Shown piece after piece: positions 13,401 to 22,949 of a stretch of DNA of 64,000 nt (position 1 is its first letter; the number at the start of each line of letters is the position of its first letter). The notes below the pieces were generated by a model that saw only the letters and a program-made list of their open reading frames with translations, made no database searches and had not been told where the DNA came from. Source of the stretch: Cristatella mucedo (lineage: Eukaryota; Bryozoa; Phylactolaemata; Cristatellidae); the NCBI GenBank assembly GCA_009760855.2, contig WPIO01000007.1:5592001-5656000 (forward strand), in the 5' to 3' direction. A program made the position numbers and the translations under genes.

Positions 13401-16400
13401 TCAATCGATCTTGAATGTACATGCGAGGGCAAGGCGCGGAAATCGAGGGCGCCGGCCAGTGAAAATACGGGAATTTATAACGGTCCACTAAAATTAGACT
13501 GGACGCTGATGGGTGACGTTCCCATTTAGATTTCCCGTCCGTGTATAGTCTATTTTTGGTGCACCCGGGAACTTACATTGGTAATGCCAGCCCTGATTCA
13601 TCGCTCCCAAACCTTTGGAGGCCACTCCTCTATTACTACGCCCGCAGTGATAGCCGCCCCTGTCGCAGCTGAGGCAGTTTGGGATGAGGCAGCTTCGGAG
13701 GTCAAGCAACCACCCCCAGCTTCTGGAGCCCTTAAACCAAGCAGCAACAGCCGCTCAGCCCAGAGGACTATCGCAGCTGCTAAGAAGGCTGTGGATGCCT
13801 CTAGGACGTCTGTTACGGCCAAGGCTGGCGGGGCTAAGCAACCCAGACCATAACCGTGTCTGCTTCTGCCCCTGTAGGGACGCCCTCGGCGCCCACCACC
13901 TTGGTATGCCCTCAGTCATGGCCCATCGCCCATACTATTCGTCCATCTTGTCACCAGCGCTTCTCCCAGCTGCACTCGTTATTCTTTCTTTTTGCTCGTA
14001 AACACAACTCCACGTTCCTTGTCCTGTGCCGGCTCTGCCCCTTCGTCTGTTCATCCGCGGCAGCACTCAGCAAACACCTGCGCAACGCACACCACACCTC
14101 AGCGGTAAAAAGAATTTCCTCCTCCCCTGGCATCAAGCTGAACTCCGGATGCACCTAGAGATGACCCTCCATCATTGTAGAAGACATGCTCTTGCATTGC
14201 TCCACGTGCTACCCCATCTGAGACTCTTTGCCCCGCTCCGTTGCTGACGCTCTCTGCCTCACTGGTACCTATACCTCAGCCTTCGGGGCAGCTGTCACCG
14301 ACTCCTACAGACCCTCCATGTTCGCCTCGAGAGTTCGTTGAGCTATGGCTGCCTCGTGTACAGGTCAACGTCCTGGTGAACGACTGGCACGGCTTCGCAT
14401 CATCCGTCCTTTTTCTAGGCTAGGACTAGCAGTCGCTTACTCGATGCTTAATCAAGAATCATGAGCGAAGGCACCACCTCACTCGTCCTGAGCCTCTGCC
14501 CTCTCAACCGGACAGCTCTACATCCGGCAGTCCACGGCCATGGGACGCAAGGTGTGCCTAGCATCTGCAACGCCTCTACCCATCCAACCGCATCAAGGCC
14601 GTCCGCGAAATCCTGCTACCAGCACCAACGTAGTTCACCGGTGACCTTGCAGTATGCTGCTCTTACTGGGAGAAAGAGTCGCAGGCCCGACCAGTTGACA
14701 ATGAACGTCTGCAGATTCCATTCGCGCGGACCATCTCTTCTCATCCGGCTCAGCTATTCAACCTGATGTCTCCGCTTTCAAAGGAGGACGTCGCTGCCCG
14801 CCGTCCCAGACTCCGAAACATGTCTCCAGGAACTGACCGTCTGGAATATCGCCACCTACGCATCGTCGACCCGGGTCGCAAGCTCCTTGCTTGCATCCTG
14901 CACGGCTGCCTTCACTTCGTAAACGTTCTTTCCTCGTGGAAAACTGGTTTTAATATCCTTATCCACATGAAGGGGCTACCCAAGCATGCCCGGTAAATCC
15001 CGCCCTATTACGCTCTGGCCCACTCTTTACAAGCTGCTCTTGGGCAGCCTGGCCCCAAGGCTGTGCAAGTTTGCTGGTGGCCATGGACTGCTGTCACCAC
15101 AGCAAAAGTGCCTTGTCAGGTGTGGACGGCTACCTAGAGCAACTCTTTCTTGTGGATATCGCCTTTGACAAAGCCAGAGATATGCAGTGCGTGGCGATTG
15201 CGTACTCGGCGTTTCTCGACCTCTAGAATGCCTTCAGCAGGATTCCACATGTCTCCCTTCTAAGTGTGCTTCGTCATGCCGGAGTGGATGAGAGCTTATG
15301 AAGGTTTTTTTGAGCGCCTGTATACCGACTCGCTCCTGGTGCTTCGGGTGCGTGATAAGACGTTGGTGGCGTTTCCTATGACTGCAGGCTTCCGGCAGGG
15401 CGACCCTCTATCACCGATCCTATTTGATCTGGCTATGGAACCGGTTGTCAGACTCCCTGCTAACATGCACGAATCCGGTTTCCTGCTTGGTGGAACCTTC
15501 CTGTTGGTCCTTGCCTTGGTAGATGACTTAGCCTTGTTCTCAGACACGTCTTCTGGCCGTCAGGCCCTCGTGTCTGCAGTTGAACAGGAAGTATTGACGC
15601 TAGGCATCCAGTTCCTGCCGGCGAAGTGCTGCGTCGTTTCCAGAAACGGTGCATAGGACGCTCCCAGCTCTATCACTCTACGTGACGGGCGGATCCTCGA
15701 GCTGCCGGAGACCGAGTGAGCGGCCTACCTAGGAGCCCATCAGGATCTCGGGCAGCCTAGGGTTGAAATAAAGCAGACCTGCTCTTCCCTTACTACGGAC
15801 ATTAACATGCTTCAGGCCAGCCTTCTCGCCACTTGGCAAAAGCTTGACGCCTTGCTGACTTACCTCCTGCCACGGCTAGACTACCCTTGTTGGGTGTGGC
15901 TTGTGCCTAAGGGCGCTAAATAAATAGCCGAAAAGTCAAATGGAGCTATGTCGCTTCGCGTGCGGTCTGCAGAATTTTACATCAGTGCATTTCCCGTTTG
16001 AGCCTCGCTCTTCGGGCGTGCTTGGCTTGATCGCTTCGGCACGAACGCCTCTATCCTACGAGCTTCGCAAGCCTGCTGTGCTCGCCCGATGCGTGCGTAC
16101 GTCAAGTCACCCGTCACTGACCCGACCGCACAGTGGCCAGCCTGAATTGCACGCCATCGTCTGATGAGGAGCGTATGCTATATATCGCTATACCTAGCTA
16201 AGCAGCTTTCGGCCCTGGCAACAGGGTTAGCCCGATTTCGCTATGGTTGGACACGTAACTACCTCAAGCGGCTCTTACGTCGCCTGTCGTGTATTTGTTC
16301 TCCAACGCTAACGGCATCGAGCACTGGGTCGTGCCACTAGTGGTCATCATGAGCTGAGAGAGCTCGCCAGGCTTGCAGAAGGCCGTGCTTGGGCGGCCAG

Positions 16401-17252
16401 CCTGCAAAGGGCAGTGTCAGCCGCTACCTGGCCACGGACAAATTTGCCACCTACAGTCACTTCTTGACTACAGGTCTTGGCCTGTCGTTCCGGGTTTGGC
16501 GGTTTATACGCCGAGCTCGCCTGGAGGTGCTATTAGTGGCTTATGCCAGGAGTCGGGCATCCCTTAGGACGGTTACCAGCTGCTGCCTATGCCGCACTGA
16601 GGCAGAGACCGCTTACCACGTGCTGGGCCACTGCCAATCGATGCTGCGTGCAATTACGTCCCAATAGAACCTGGTTCTGGGCCGCTAATCGGAGCTCTTC
16701 CAGCAACCACGCTTAACTACGTCACCAGGCAGCACCCTCTCGCTTGCCGGTGATCTGGCTCTCAAGCCGTACCTGGTCATTGACAACGGCACTTATTTAG
16801 TAATTGTGGATGTGACGGCGCCATTCGACAGCAGTGATGATGCTCTGATCGTCGCGGCCCTGAACAAGACCGATAAATATGCAGCCATTGCACGGTCTTT
16901 TCTGACAGCTGGCTACCGGTCGGCACTGGTAAGGCCCTTCGTGGTCGGGCTCTCAGCAGCTGGTGGCCAGACAATGAAGCTTGCCCGGCCGAACTCAGCA
17001 TCCCACGTTCGGAGAGGACGGCTTTGAGGCGGCACTACGTCTCCGACACCATTAGCGGCTCAGAAGCAGTGTGGTCCCTGTTCCTGAACGGGAGGCCCGG
17101 GTAGCAGGCTCGAACATTGTAGGACAGGGCACCGCTTGCTAATATATACACTAGTTACAAATCTTTCTCTCGATAATTAAAAATATATATATATATTAAT
17201 AATCGAGAACAAGATGTGTCACTAGTGTATATATGTATATATTAGCAAGCGT

Positions 17253-17284
<32 letters not shown>

Positions 17285-17285
17285 T

Positions 17286-17322
<37 letters not shown>

Positions 17323-19591
17323 CATATATATATAAGCATGCAGACGAGGTCAGCTCAGCGAGTTGATCCATTGCGAAGGAAATGAATCCACTCGTCAACT
17401 TTCTTACCTTAGTTCCTTGCTCGCTCACCTGTCCGCTTTCAAGATTACCACTGTCGATCCCATCTCAAAGTGTATTTCCGAATTTAAGGAGAACACTGAT
17501 TCAATAGATCGTATACATATCATCTCCTTCAGAGAAGCCAAATCTTGCATCTGTCAACTATAGTTAGAAAGATAATTTGTTCCCGCTTTGCTGCGGATTC
17601 TGTCTTTAGATCCTGCTATAAGTTTTTCGTCAGCTACTCTTTATGAAGTCAAAAATACATCAGAAGAACTTAAATAACTTCTGCCCAGTCTCCCTCCAAG
17701 CATTCTAATCAAAGGCACTAGTACAGGCAGTGGAAAACAGCTAAGTCGTTATGCAAAAAGGACAACAATGTAGGATTAGGTCGTGTGTTTAAAGCTCTAC
17801 CCAAAGATAACTTAAACTCTATCCAGGTGATTTACAACTCGCTGTCGGAGAATATTTAATGACAGTTTAGTGTCGTTCGATGAATTAAGCATGCATAAAT
17901 AAACTGATATCATGCTTACTAATCAAGTTTACGAAAGCACACAAGTAGACACTCGTGGCCAACGGTTAGTAGAACCTGTGGCCACTAACCACCGACAAAC
18001 TTTGCCGGCTGCTTTTCCTTGCGCCTGGTACTCATCGCTTAACAGAAACTCTACAGTGCCACTACCGTCACTGCAGCTGATGACAGCCAGTGGATTCGAT
18101 CTGACATCAGAGCCATCTGCGACGCTTACCGATAACGACATCCAGCATGCTTTACCCTTTCGACAAGATTTGCTCCATAAGGCGCCGGCACAGCTTACTC
18201 CAAATTCAGCCTTTGCAAAAGCGAACTGACACTCTGGCTTGGGCAGCTGCCTTTCAACCGCAGTATTGCTAGGCTAGTGACAGGTCCAAATTTAAAACAT
18301 TAAATTGGAGTGCACCGTTTTACTGAATTGCCTTCGTTGCCTTTTGTGCTTCAGGAAAGTTCTGACCGCGGAAGAACATACGCGTCGGGCGATCATTGAT
18401 TGTTTCAACCCGATGGCGGTCTATCTAATTGGTTAAGCATGCCTGAGATCAATTTGTGCAAGTTAGCCACATTCGATTTCCATCAGTCTTTGTCGTGGAA
18501 CGCACAGAGCTCCCCATTCCCTAGCTTTGTTTTTAGATCGATACTATTTTATTTGTCAGCAGGTGGTCTGGTACAAGATTCTGCATTGTGCTAAATGAAT
18601 AATTGTATGAAGCAGCAGGTTCAAACCACATGCCTGTGCAGACTCTTATCAATTTCTCTGGTTCCAATATCAATCCAGAGACGCTCAGAAGAACAGCATT
18701 GACTTAAGAAGAGCTCCAATGAATTTTGTGAATTGCAATTACCTCGTGATTAGAAGAGAGGCTTCAAAATTTTAAATTCCATTCTGCAATGTTGATCAGA
18801 TAGAAATAATGTATCGTATTGAGTCGACCATGCTTTACACGATACGGACTAAGATACAGCACTAGTGTCAATCTCGGCACCTGTCAGTACATAAACGGAG
18901 CGTGGGCTAGTCATTGCATAGATTGTGTGTGCTACAAGGCCATTCACGGTTCACGCATAATCGTACAGTCACGACACGGTAACTCAAGGTTGCTACTAAC
19001 TTGAAAGCTTTAACTTTATTCGTCTGAAATGCCTGCAATTTATTTCTAGCACCACCTGATACTGCATGCGATTGTGTGAAGAATTATTAGAGAATCGTAT
19101 TGCAACTTGACCACTACTAAAATGCCTTTGATTATCCGCAAGTCTGTAAAGATACTACTAGGAGCTGTTTACGTGGTGGTGCATCCATCATTTTATCAGT
19201 GACTATCGGGTCACAGTAGTCTACTTATTTAAGCACCCTCACTTGTACAGATAAAGGATGAGTCGTCTTGCCCGCATTCGAAACCAACAATGCACACTCT
19301 GTTTTTTATCAGTGTGTGGGTTCAAAAAAAGCTGCAACTTACATTGCACAGCCGGATGGCCAAGAGCATAGTATGCAACGGTTGGCTGCTACTAGTTGTC
19401 TGTTCTGATTACTTACCGTCGACATTGTATGCTCCCTCAACCTGGTACGACGATGTGGCGCTGCCCCACAGGAAATTGTCTGGGAATTTGGCGTACAGTA
19501 ATTCCTTGTCGTCGTAGCGTGGATCGACCTCTGCAGTTCGGCATGTACCAATATAAAACGCGAGCAAGAGGCAAGCCACTTTATGCGACAT
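4096..19591 (-). CDS. Family 1 glycoside hydrolase (lactase/beta-glucosidase-like), N-terminal half, four exons
   Basis: The coding exons are 19591-19417, 7711-7581, 6460-6203 and 4279-4096, giving 748 coding bases (about 249 residues) with phases 1, 0, 0, 1 that join without a break. GH1 enzymes are retaining beta-glycosidases with a (beta/alpha)8 barrel. Visible GH1 landmarks in order are a signal peptide, [66 protein letters not shown] and the acid/base motif TFNEPW. The nucleophile motif (ITENG type) belongs to the C-terminal half, which I did not find between bases 1 and 4095 and which probably lies outside the window. The protein should enter the secretory pathway; substrate cannot be told. 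Klotho and lactase-type members share this domain, but the intact NEP motif suggests a working hydrolase. Confidence 0.93.
4398..4676 (+). repeat. (GA)n / GAGACA compound microsatellite
   Basis: About 280 bp of almost pure purine on the plus strand, with GA runs broken by GACA and GGGA variants. The Ser/Leu and Arg/Glu open frames over it are artefacts of the repeat. It lies in GH1 intron 3. Confidence 0.97.
5403..5443. repeat. Perfect hairpin, 19-bp arms and 3-base loop
   Basis: AGCGACCAGGAGATACACG is followed by TTG and then its exact reverse complement. There is no mismatch. It lies at the left edge of a GC-rich block in GH1 intron 3. Confidence 0.9.
5444..6003. other. GC-rich block of unknown origin
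   Basis: This block is GC-richer than the flanking intron and holds short open frames on both strands (5422-5622, 5546-5749, 5729-6001). The composition resembles the Ala/Pro-rich 5' part of the R2-like LINE at 13.5 kb, but I could not align it to that element. No function is assigned. Confidence 0.35.
6004..6090 (+). mobile_element. SINE1 3'-half fragment, decayed
   Basis: The order GCCACTGC-like, GACAGCCGTTAAGGCTCT, then AAACCAGCTAA follows the 3' half of the SINE1 copy at 46791-46965. The tRNA-like head is missing. Confidence 0.55.
6203..6460 (-). CDS. GH1 gene exon 3
   Basis: The 258-bp exon (86 codons, phase 0 at both ends) sits between an acceptor CGCCGCAG and a donor CAG|GTAGGC. It encodes [12 protein letters not shown], then the helix [18 protein letters not shown], and [19 protein letters not shown]. 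The histidine and tryptophan of YHWDLP line the glycone pocket in GH1 enzymes. The copy is intact. Confidence 0.95.
6461..7580 (-). other. GH1 intron 2
   Basis: The intron of 1.1 kb is bounded by GGC|GTAAGC and CCGCAG. I see no repeats or other coding sequence in it. Confidence 0.7.
7581..7711 (-). CDS. GH1 gene exon 2
   Basis: The exon follows an acceptor ATTTTTTAG and ends GGC|GTAAGC. It begins by completing the glycine codon split with exon 1, then reads [32 protein letters not shown] and [11 protein letters not shown]. These are the standard GH1 blocks between the first barrel strand and the SISWSR block. It is 131 bp, two bases plus 43 codons, so the junction phases agree on both sides. 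No single long open frame marks it, so it is easily missed. Confidence 0.93.
8165..8260 (-). mobile_element. SINE2 fragment
   Basis: The antisense order CCAGGCGCTTTGC, GTGCCTCATGACTCGAGC, AAGACCTCGGTGTTC matches the reverse of the SINE2 copies at 38733 and 34525. It has decayed and its tRNA-like 5' end is short. Confidence 0.6.
9358..9428 (+). repeat. (TG)n / (CG)n compound microsatellite
   Basis: An ACAC start is followed by a TG run, then CGCGCGCG, CGTG repeats and TG again. This alternating purine-pyrimidine tract has Z-DNA-like composition. Confidence 0.95.
9585..9998 (+). other. GC-rich Ala/Ser/Pro-coding block, possible displaced 5' part of the R2-like LINE
   Basis: Plus-strand frames read Ala/Ser/Thr/Pro/Gly-rich protein without a domain, resembling the N-terminal linker of the R2-like open frame at 13578-13853. 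It directly abuts the foldback-like array at 9999, which in turn abuts the R2-like LINE. The foldback-like element may therefore have inserted into the LINE and split it. This is inference. Confidence 0.3.
10018..10231 (-). mobile_element. LINE B 3'-end fragment inside the foldback-like array
   Basis: Antisense LINE B 3' UTR: GCATCTCCGTCTGTAACTC, the GTGGGTGTTAC block, CTAAGCGGCTTTC, ACTTCGTCTCACGCAACAAA, then a shortened join to AGTTGTCGTTGCGTAAGAA. Part of the middle is deleted compared with 32517-33055. Confidence 0.85.
11240..11720 (+). mobile_element. LINE B 3'-end fragment inside the foldback-like array
   Basis: It encodes the LINE B thumb and C-terminus ([48 protein letters not shown]) and continues into the 3' UTR ending GGAGATACATTACATT. 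The repeat unit is interrupted at TTATTGCATATA and array sequence resumes at about 11730. Confidence 0.9.
13496..17130 (+). mobile_element. R2-superclade LINE with restriction-like endonuclease, degenerate
   Basis: Pieces in the plus-strand frames follow the R2-type order. An Ala/Pro-rich N-terminus (13578-13853) leads to a C2H2 finger at about 14027-14095 (CRLC, then HLRNAH). A decayed second finger precedes it ([11 protein letters not shown]). The RT carries [16 protein letters not shown] (15387-15434) and LVDD at 15519-15530 in place of the usual ADD. A CCHC motif follows ([18 protein letters not shown], 16581-16634). Then comes a restriction-like endonuclease block, [19 protein letters not shown], near 16780-16826. 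R2 elements nick their target with that endonuclease and prime reverse transcription there. Many frame changes and stops show the copy is dead. It lies in a protein-gene intron with no rDNA seen around it. The exact 5' end is uncertain. Confidence 0.85.
17133..17251. mobile_element. Palindromic MITE-like element
   Basis: The left arm CGCTTGCTAATATATACACT pairs with the right arm ACTAGTGTATATAT...ATTAGCAAGCG, with one 6-base insertion. The inner parts (TCTTTCTCTCGATAATTA and its partner TAATAATCGAGAACAAGA) also pair. The whole 119 bp can fold into one hairpin. It is flanked on the right by (TA)n, a common target for TA-inserting MITEs. No relative is seen in the window, so the family is unknown. 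Confidence 0.65.
17252..17335. repeat. (TA)n microsatellite with short GA run
   Basis: TA dinucleotides in runs on either side of GAGAGAGATAGA, ending in ATACATACATATATATA. It directly follows the palindromic element. Confidence 0.95.
17350..17870 (+). mobile_element. Decayed LINE reverse-transcriptase fragment (A/B type)
   Basis: In broken frames the stretch near 17665-17740 reads [11 protein letters not shown] and SKALVQAVE, which resembles the NYRPISLLPFLSKALERVV block of the LINE A/B RTs. Upstream text around 17480-17560 may be the linker before RT. Several stops are present. Confidence 0.45.
19417..19591 (-). CDS. GH1 gene exon 1 (signal peptide and first barrel strand)
   Basis: The start is placed at the ATG at 19591-19589 because it opens a typical secretion signal ([19 protein letters not shown]) that precedes the mature-type sequence. 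The exon ends G|GTAAGT at 19417, in phase 1, after [11 protein letters not shown]. This region of GH1 holds the glutamine that binds the glycone sugar (the Q of SYQVEG). The frame stays open upstream to a GTG at 19672, but that extension has no signal-peptide character and is probably 5' UTR. A TTTCAG at about 19642 could be a 5'-UTR splice acceptor. Confidence 0.92.
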
Positions 19592-22079
19592 CACTTCCTC
19601 TGCTGTGCTTCGGTCGGCTGCCGAAAGTTGTGGCAGTGCTGAAAGACCTTTGATATGACAACCTCTACGCACTATCTACAGGTGAAGGCGTGACCTTTTC
19701 GTTTTAAAAACAGTCGTAACCAATAGATTGTGCTTGAGCAATTGCCTCGCGGCTTAGATACGTGTTGATAACGTCGCCACATGTTACGTGTGGTCACTGC
19801 TTGTTTTTCTCTACGGAGATGCTCCCTCCTTCGTTGCATAAAAACTCAAAAGTGATCTGTTTCTATCGATACAATCATACAAGATACAGTAAGCTCGTCT
19901 GAGAAGCCCGACGGGTTGTACGGCTTTTCCTGTGTGACTGTACGTGGGAAAAATAATCATTGAGGAAACAATCCCATGCGCGAGCACACGACTTTTGTAC
20001 TTGAACTTTTCTCTAAGAGCTTGGGCTCACTACGAGCTTACATGCCTAAAGCTGTACTACTGCTGCACTGCATTACTGTCCACTATCCTGTTAACATGCA
20101 ATTGTGTTTTAAAGTGACGAAATAATATTCTCAAACAGTTTGCTGATTAAAGCAATAAACATTTTCATTTAACTGCTTAGTGCTGCCGTAACCAATTTTG
20201 CTTAAACCGAGTTTAGAACATCAAAATGTTCTGATGAGCCTTATAACAAGCAAGATGCCTAAATGGTCTGGCAGTCGCCGCGTAAAGATCGCATACCTGA
20301 ACGCTAGCTGCATATACTTTTTGGACTAATCCAAAGAAGGGGAGAAGAACGCCTTGCTGCCTCAACATTCCCCATAGCCTTCCCATGAAATTGTAATCAT
20401 TACTGCGAGACGAATTACTGTCGATATTTAAGTGAACTACTTGTCTGACTTATGATGTGTTATAACACTCAAAGAGTTAAATTATGGCAGTGTATGAAGA
20501 CGGATCTATGTTTCCCGCCTTTAAGACGTCAACTTACGAGTTTGAGGTGAAAGTCACTTACTTGAAATCGCCCGCCTGGACCAGCATGAGATACCGAGAA
20601 AAGACATGTGGCCATCGTTTTTCTATATTTGATCGGATTAGGGTTGGAAAATTACTTTAAAGTTGTGGTCGTTGCGAATAGTATAAGTTGCACGTGGGAA
20701 ACAAAGAATTGTTGGCATGACTGCATGGCCAGCAGCAGTTGTACTTAGACCCACTGGGAACTATGCACAAACTCTAGTCGCCATAACAGACGGGAAGCTA
20801 CGTGGTGTGAGGGTAAATACATACCTCAGATAGTCTCAATTGCCTTAAGCATCTGTACATTTGACCGACGAAGATTGCAGTTGTAGTTTCATGCGGCGTG
20901 ACTGGGGATTGATTCAAGGACTCCCTATAGACTCACAGACCTGGCGCCAGATCTGTATGTTCTGCCATTATTTTCGAGGTTGGCTTTTCTAAGTACTTAA
21001 GTTTGATCGGCGTGCTTAGCTACTGGTGTGCTGTGACACAATGCCGCACATTGTACTTTGATTCCATTGATTACTGTTGCGTATCTATTATCTCCTAACG
21101 CCGAGGTGCCGTTGTGTGCTTACTTAAACAGTATAAACACTGACCACCTAGATGGGTAGATACGGCCTGACTGGCAAATTGTAATCATTTTCAGATGCGA
21201 TCACCTGACTGGGACGGCCCTCTATTGCTAAGCAATTCATTATTTCTCGTGAAATATGTAGTGGGGTAACAGCTATAATGATAATATTATTATTAAAGAT
21301 AGAGCATTTACTACATGTAAAACTCTCAGAAAACTAAATATATTTCAATTATTCTAAAAAGCTAGCAAATACTCATGATAATTGCTTAGTGATCATAAAA
21401 AAGAACAATTTTAGCAGCCCTTATAAACACAACACGTACAGTTCAACTAGACAAAGTGGTAAGTCGGTAAGTGGTAAGTGGTAGGTCGACGGTAAGTGTG
21501 TGGCACAGTTGAATTCTTAGCTTCACCATAAACTTTAGCACTTAGCGGAGCTTTTTAATATCGGCTCGTAGATTATTCCAGGCCTTAGCTATGTGGAAAA
21601 TAGTGTTTTCGTCTCAAAAAGAGCTAAGCATAGTTAGATGTATGGCTGAACGACCAGAGTAACATAAGCCTATTTTGCTTTTAAATCTGCACGACTAAGA
21701 TTCGTTGCATCCATCTAGTTATTATTCAGAAACATTGCTCAGATTTGATCTCTCTGACTAGCATCTCGATTTCTCCAATGTAATTCGTAATTTTGTGACT
21801 TCAGGTTGCATCAAGAATTTTTAGATAACTTCTCAAAGTAGTTAGATTTAGCCGTCGCTTAGATATTTTAGCAGTATCTTATTCAAAGGGCCATTCCAGA
21901 CTTCATCAATACTTATCCATATCATTTGTGTCTGGTCGTTATTTATGAAAGGAAAGTATATTGTACGTTTTGGGCAGGTCACAGCGTTTTCTTTTGATTA
22001 TTAGTACCAGCCAGCAGACCTCTTCCAAATGGGGCCAGCTTGTTAAGAAATGTATAAAAAACATAATTAATTTACATAG
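19592..22079. other. Upstream region of the GH1 gene, no feature recognised
   Basis: About 2.5 kb of AT-rich DNA lie upstream of the GH1 start on its coding strand. I see no strong core promoter motif, no coding exon and no full repeat. A weak (ATT)-containing stretch near 21275-21300 might be an old LINE A tail. Confidence 0.4.
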
Positions 22080-22216
22080 CACCCTAAGAGAAATAATCTC
22101 TATTCAGGTGATCACATATGTCACGGGGCTTGAGCCTACGACTTTGGTCCATCAAATGCATTCTCTTTGTCCTAGGTTATAAAGGGCGAGCACCTTCACC
22201 ACTGGGTCAAACCAGC
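22080..22216 (-). mobile_element. SINE2 copy
   Basis: The antisense tail CACCCTAAGAGAAATAATCT, CAGGTGATCACATATG, then GGGGCTTGAGCC (the B-box-like palindrome), and the A-box side GGGCGAGCACC..CACTGGGTCAAACCAGC. The complement matches the plus-strand copies at 34525 and 38733. Confidence 0.8.
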
Positions 22217-22352
22217 TATCCAAGCACCAAGTATTGACAGAGTTCTACTGAATGTTATCACTAATAATTTTTTCAAATGCATATTCCCGTAATGCGCACC
22301 ACACGTATGCTTTCGACATTTTTACTTTATTTGATTCAAGTTTCTTAAATAT

Positions 22353-22862
22353 TAAAAGTGATAATACACTTGATATAGTGCCCTTAGAGAACTCAATCTC
22401 TTTCTAGGCACTTTACATGTGTGGCAAAGGAAGAACGATCGAATGGCTAGTGCTAGCAGGTTGAATAAACAACAAGAATAGCAGGGTAAGGGGTGAAATG
22501 TACGTGGTAAGCATGCAAGTTTGGTTAGTGGCAGCATGCACAGCATCAGTACGCATGAGCACGTAAAGGGCGAATCACAGGGACTAACTAAACGCTCTGA
22601 AAAATGGATACGATTTAGTATTTTTAAATGTGAACAGAGATGTCGTGACGGAATTCGGAAGTGAGTTCCAAGCTTTGGGAGCATATGAACTAAAGGCAGT
22701 CTCCAAAACATCTGAGATTTGTAAGAAGTGGGGTAAACAGTTGGATTCCGAAAAGCGTGTGGTACGATGCTTGGCCTGGTGGGGGAGAAGATCTGATAGA
22801 TAGGCTGGAGCCAAAGAATTAAGGAACCTAAAAGTGAATGACAAAACCTGATAAATAATCAT
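22353..22862 (-). mobile_element. LINE A 3' end, 5'-truncated
   Basis: The minus strand encodes LTFRFLNSLAPAYLSDLLPH and SYAPKAWNSLPNSVTTS, then the LINE A 3' UTR and tail (CACTTGATATAGTGCCCTTA antisense). A frameshift divides the coding part. Confidence 0.88.
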
Positions 22863-22949
22863 CTGCTCACTTTATACTTAACCCATCCTTACTAAAATTG
22901 CTGCAAAAACTATAGCGACCTGGAGCTTTGCAATAGCTGCCTATATTCC

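Larger units (their letters stand above)
9999..13495 (+). repeat. Foldback-like family 1, left arm only: tandem array of ~168-bp units
   Basis: It opens with GATCGACGAATTAC, the same terminus as the copy at 59890, and follows that copy block by block. Units recur near 10720, 10900, 11080, 11755, 11935, 12110, 12285, 12440, 12610, 12780, 12930, 13105, 13255 and 13425. Each has a CAATGCACGGCAATCGACAG-type core followed by GGCCCGGGCCAATAC-type sequence. It has one unit more than the 59.9-kb copy. Two LINE B 3' ends are inserted in it (10018-10231 and 11240-11720). The central loop and the opposite arm are missing. No protein is encoded. Confidence 0.85.
7712..19416 (-). other. GH1 intron 1, 11.7 kb, with mobile elements inside
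   Basis: The intron is bounded by G|GTAAGT at 19417 and ATTTTTTAG at 7712. It holds a SINE2 fragment, a (TG)n tract, one arm of a foldback-like element, a degenerate R2-like LINE, a palindromic MITE-like element, a (TA)n tract and a decayed RT fragment. The stretches 8261-9357 and 17861-19416 contain nothing I recognise. Confidence 0.8.

Noticed and set aside
9999-13495. CRISPR-like array
   Set aside because: The repeats are about 168 bp, diverged and without unique spacers of constant size, in a eukaryotic intron.
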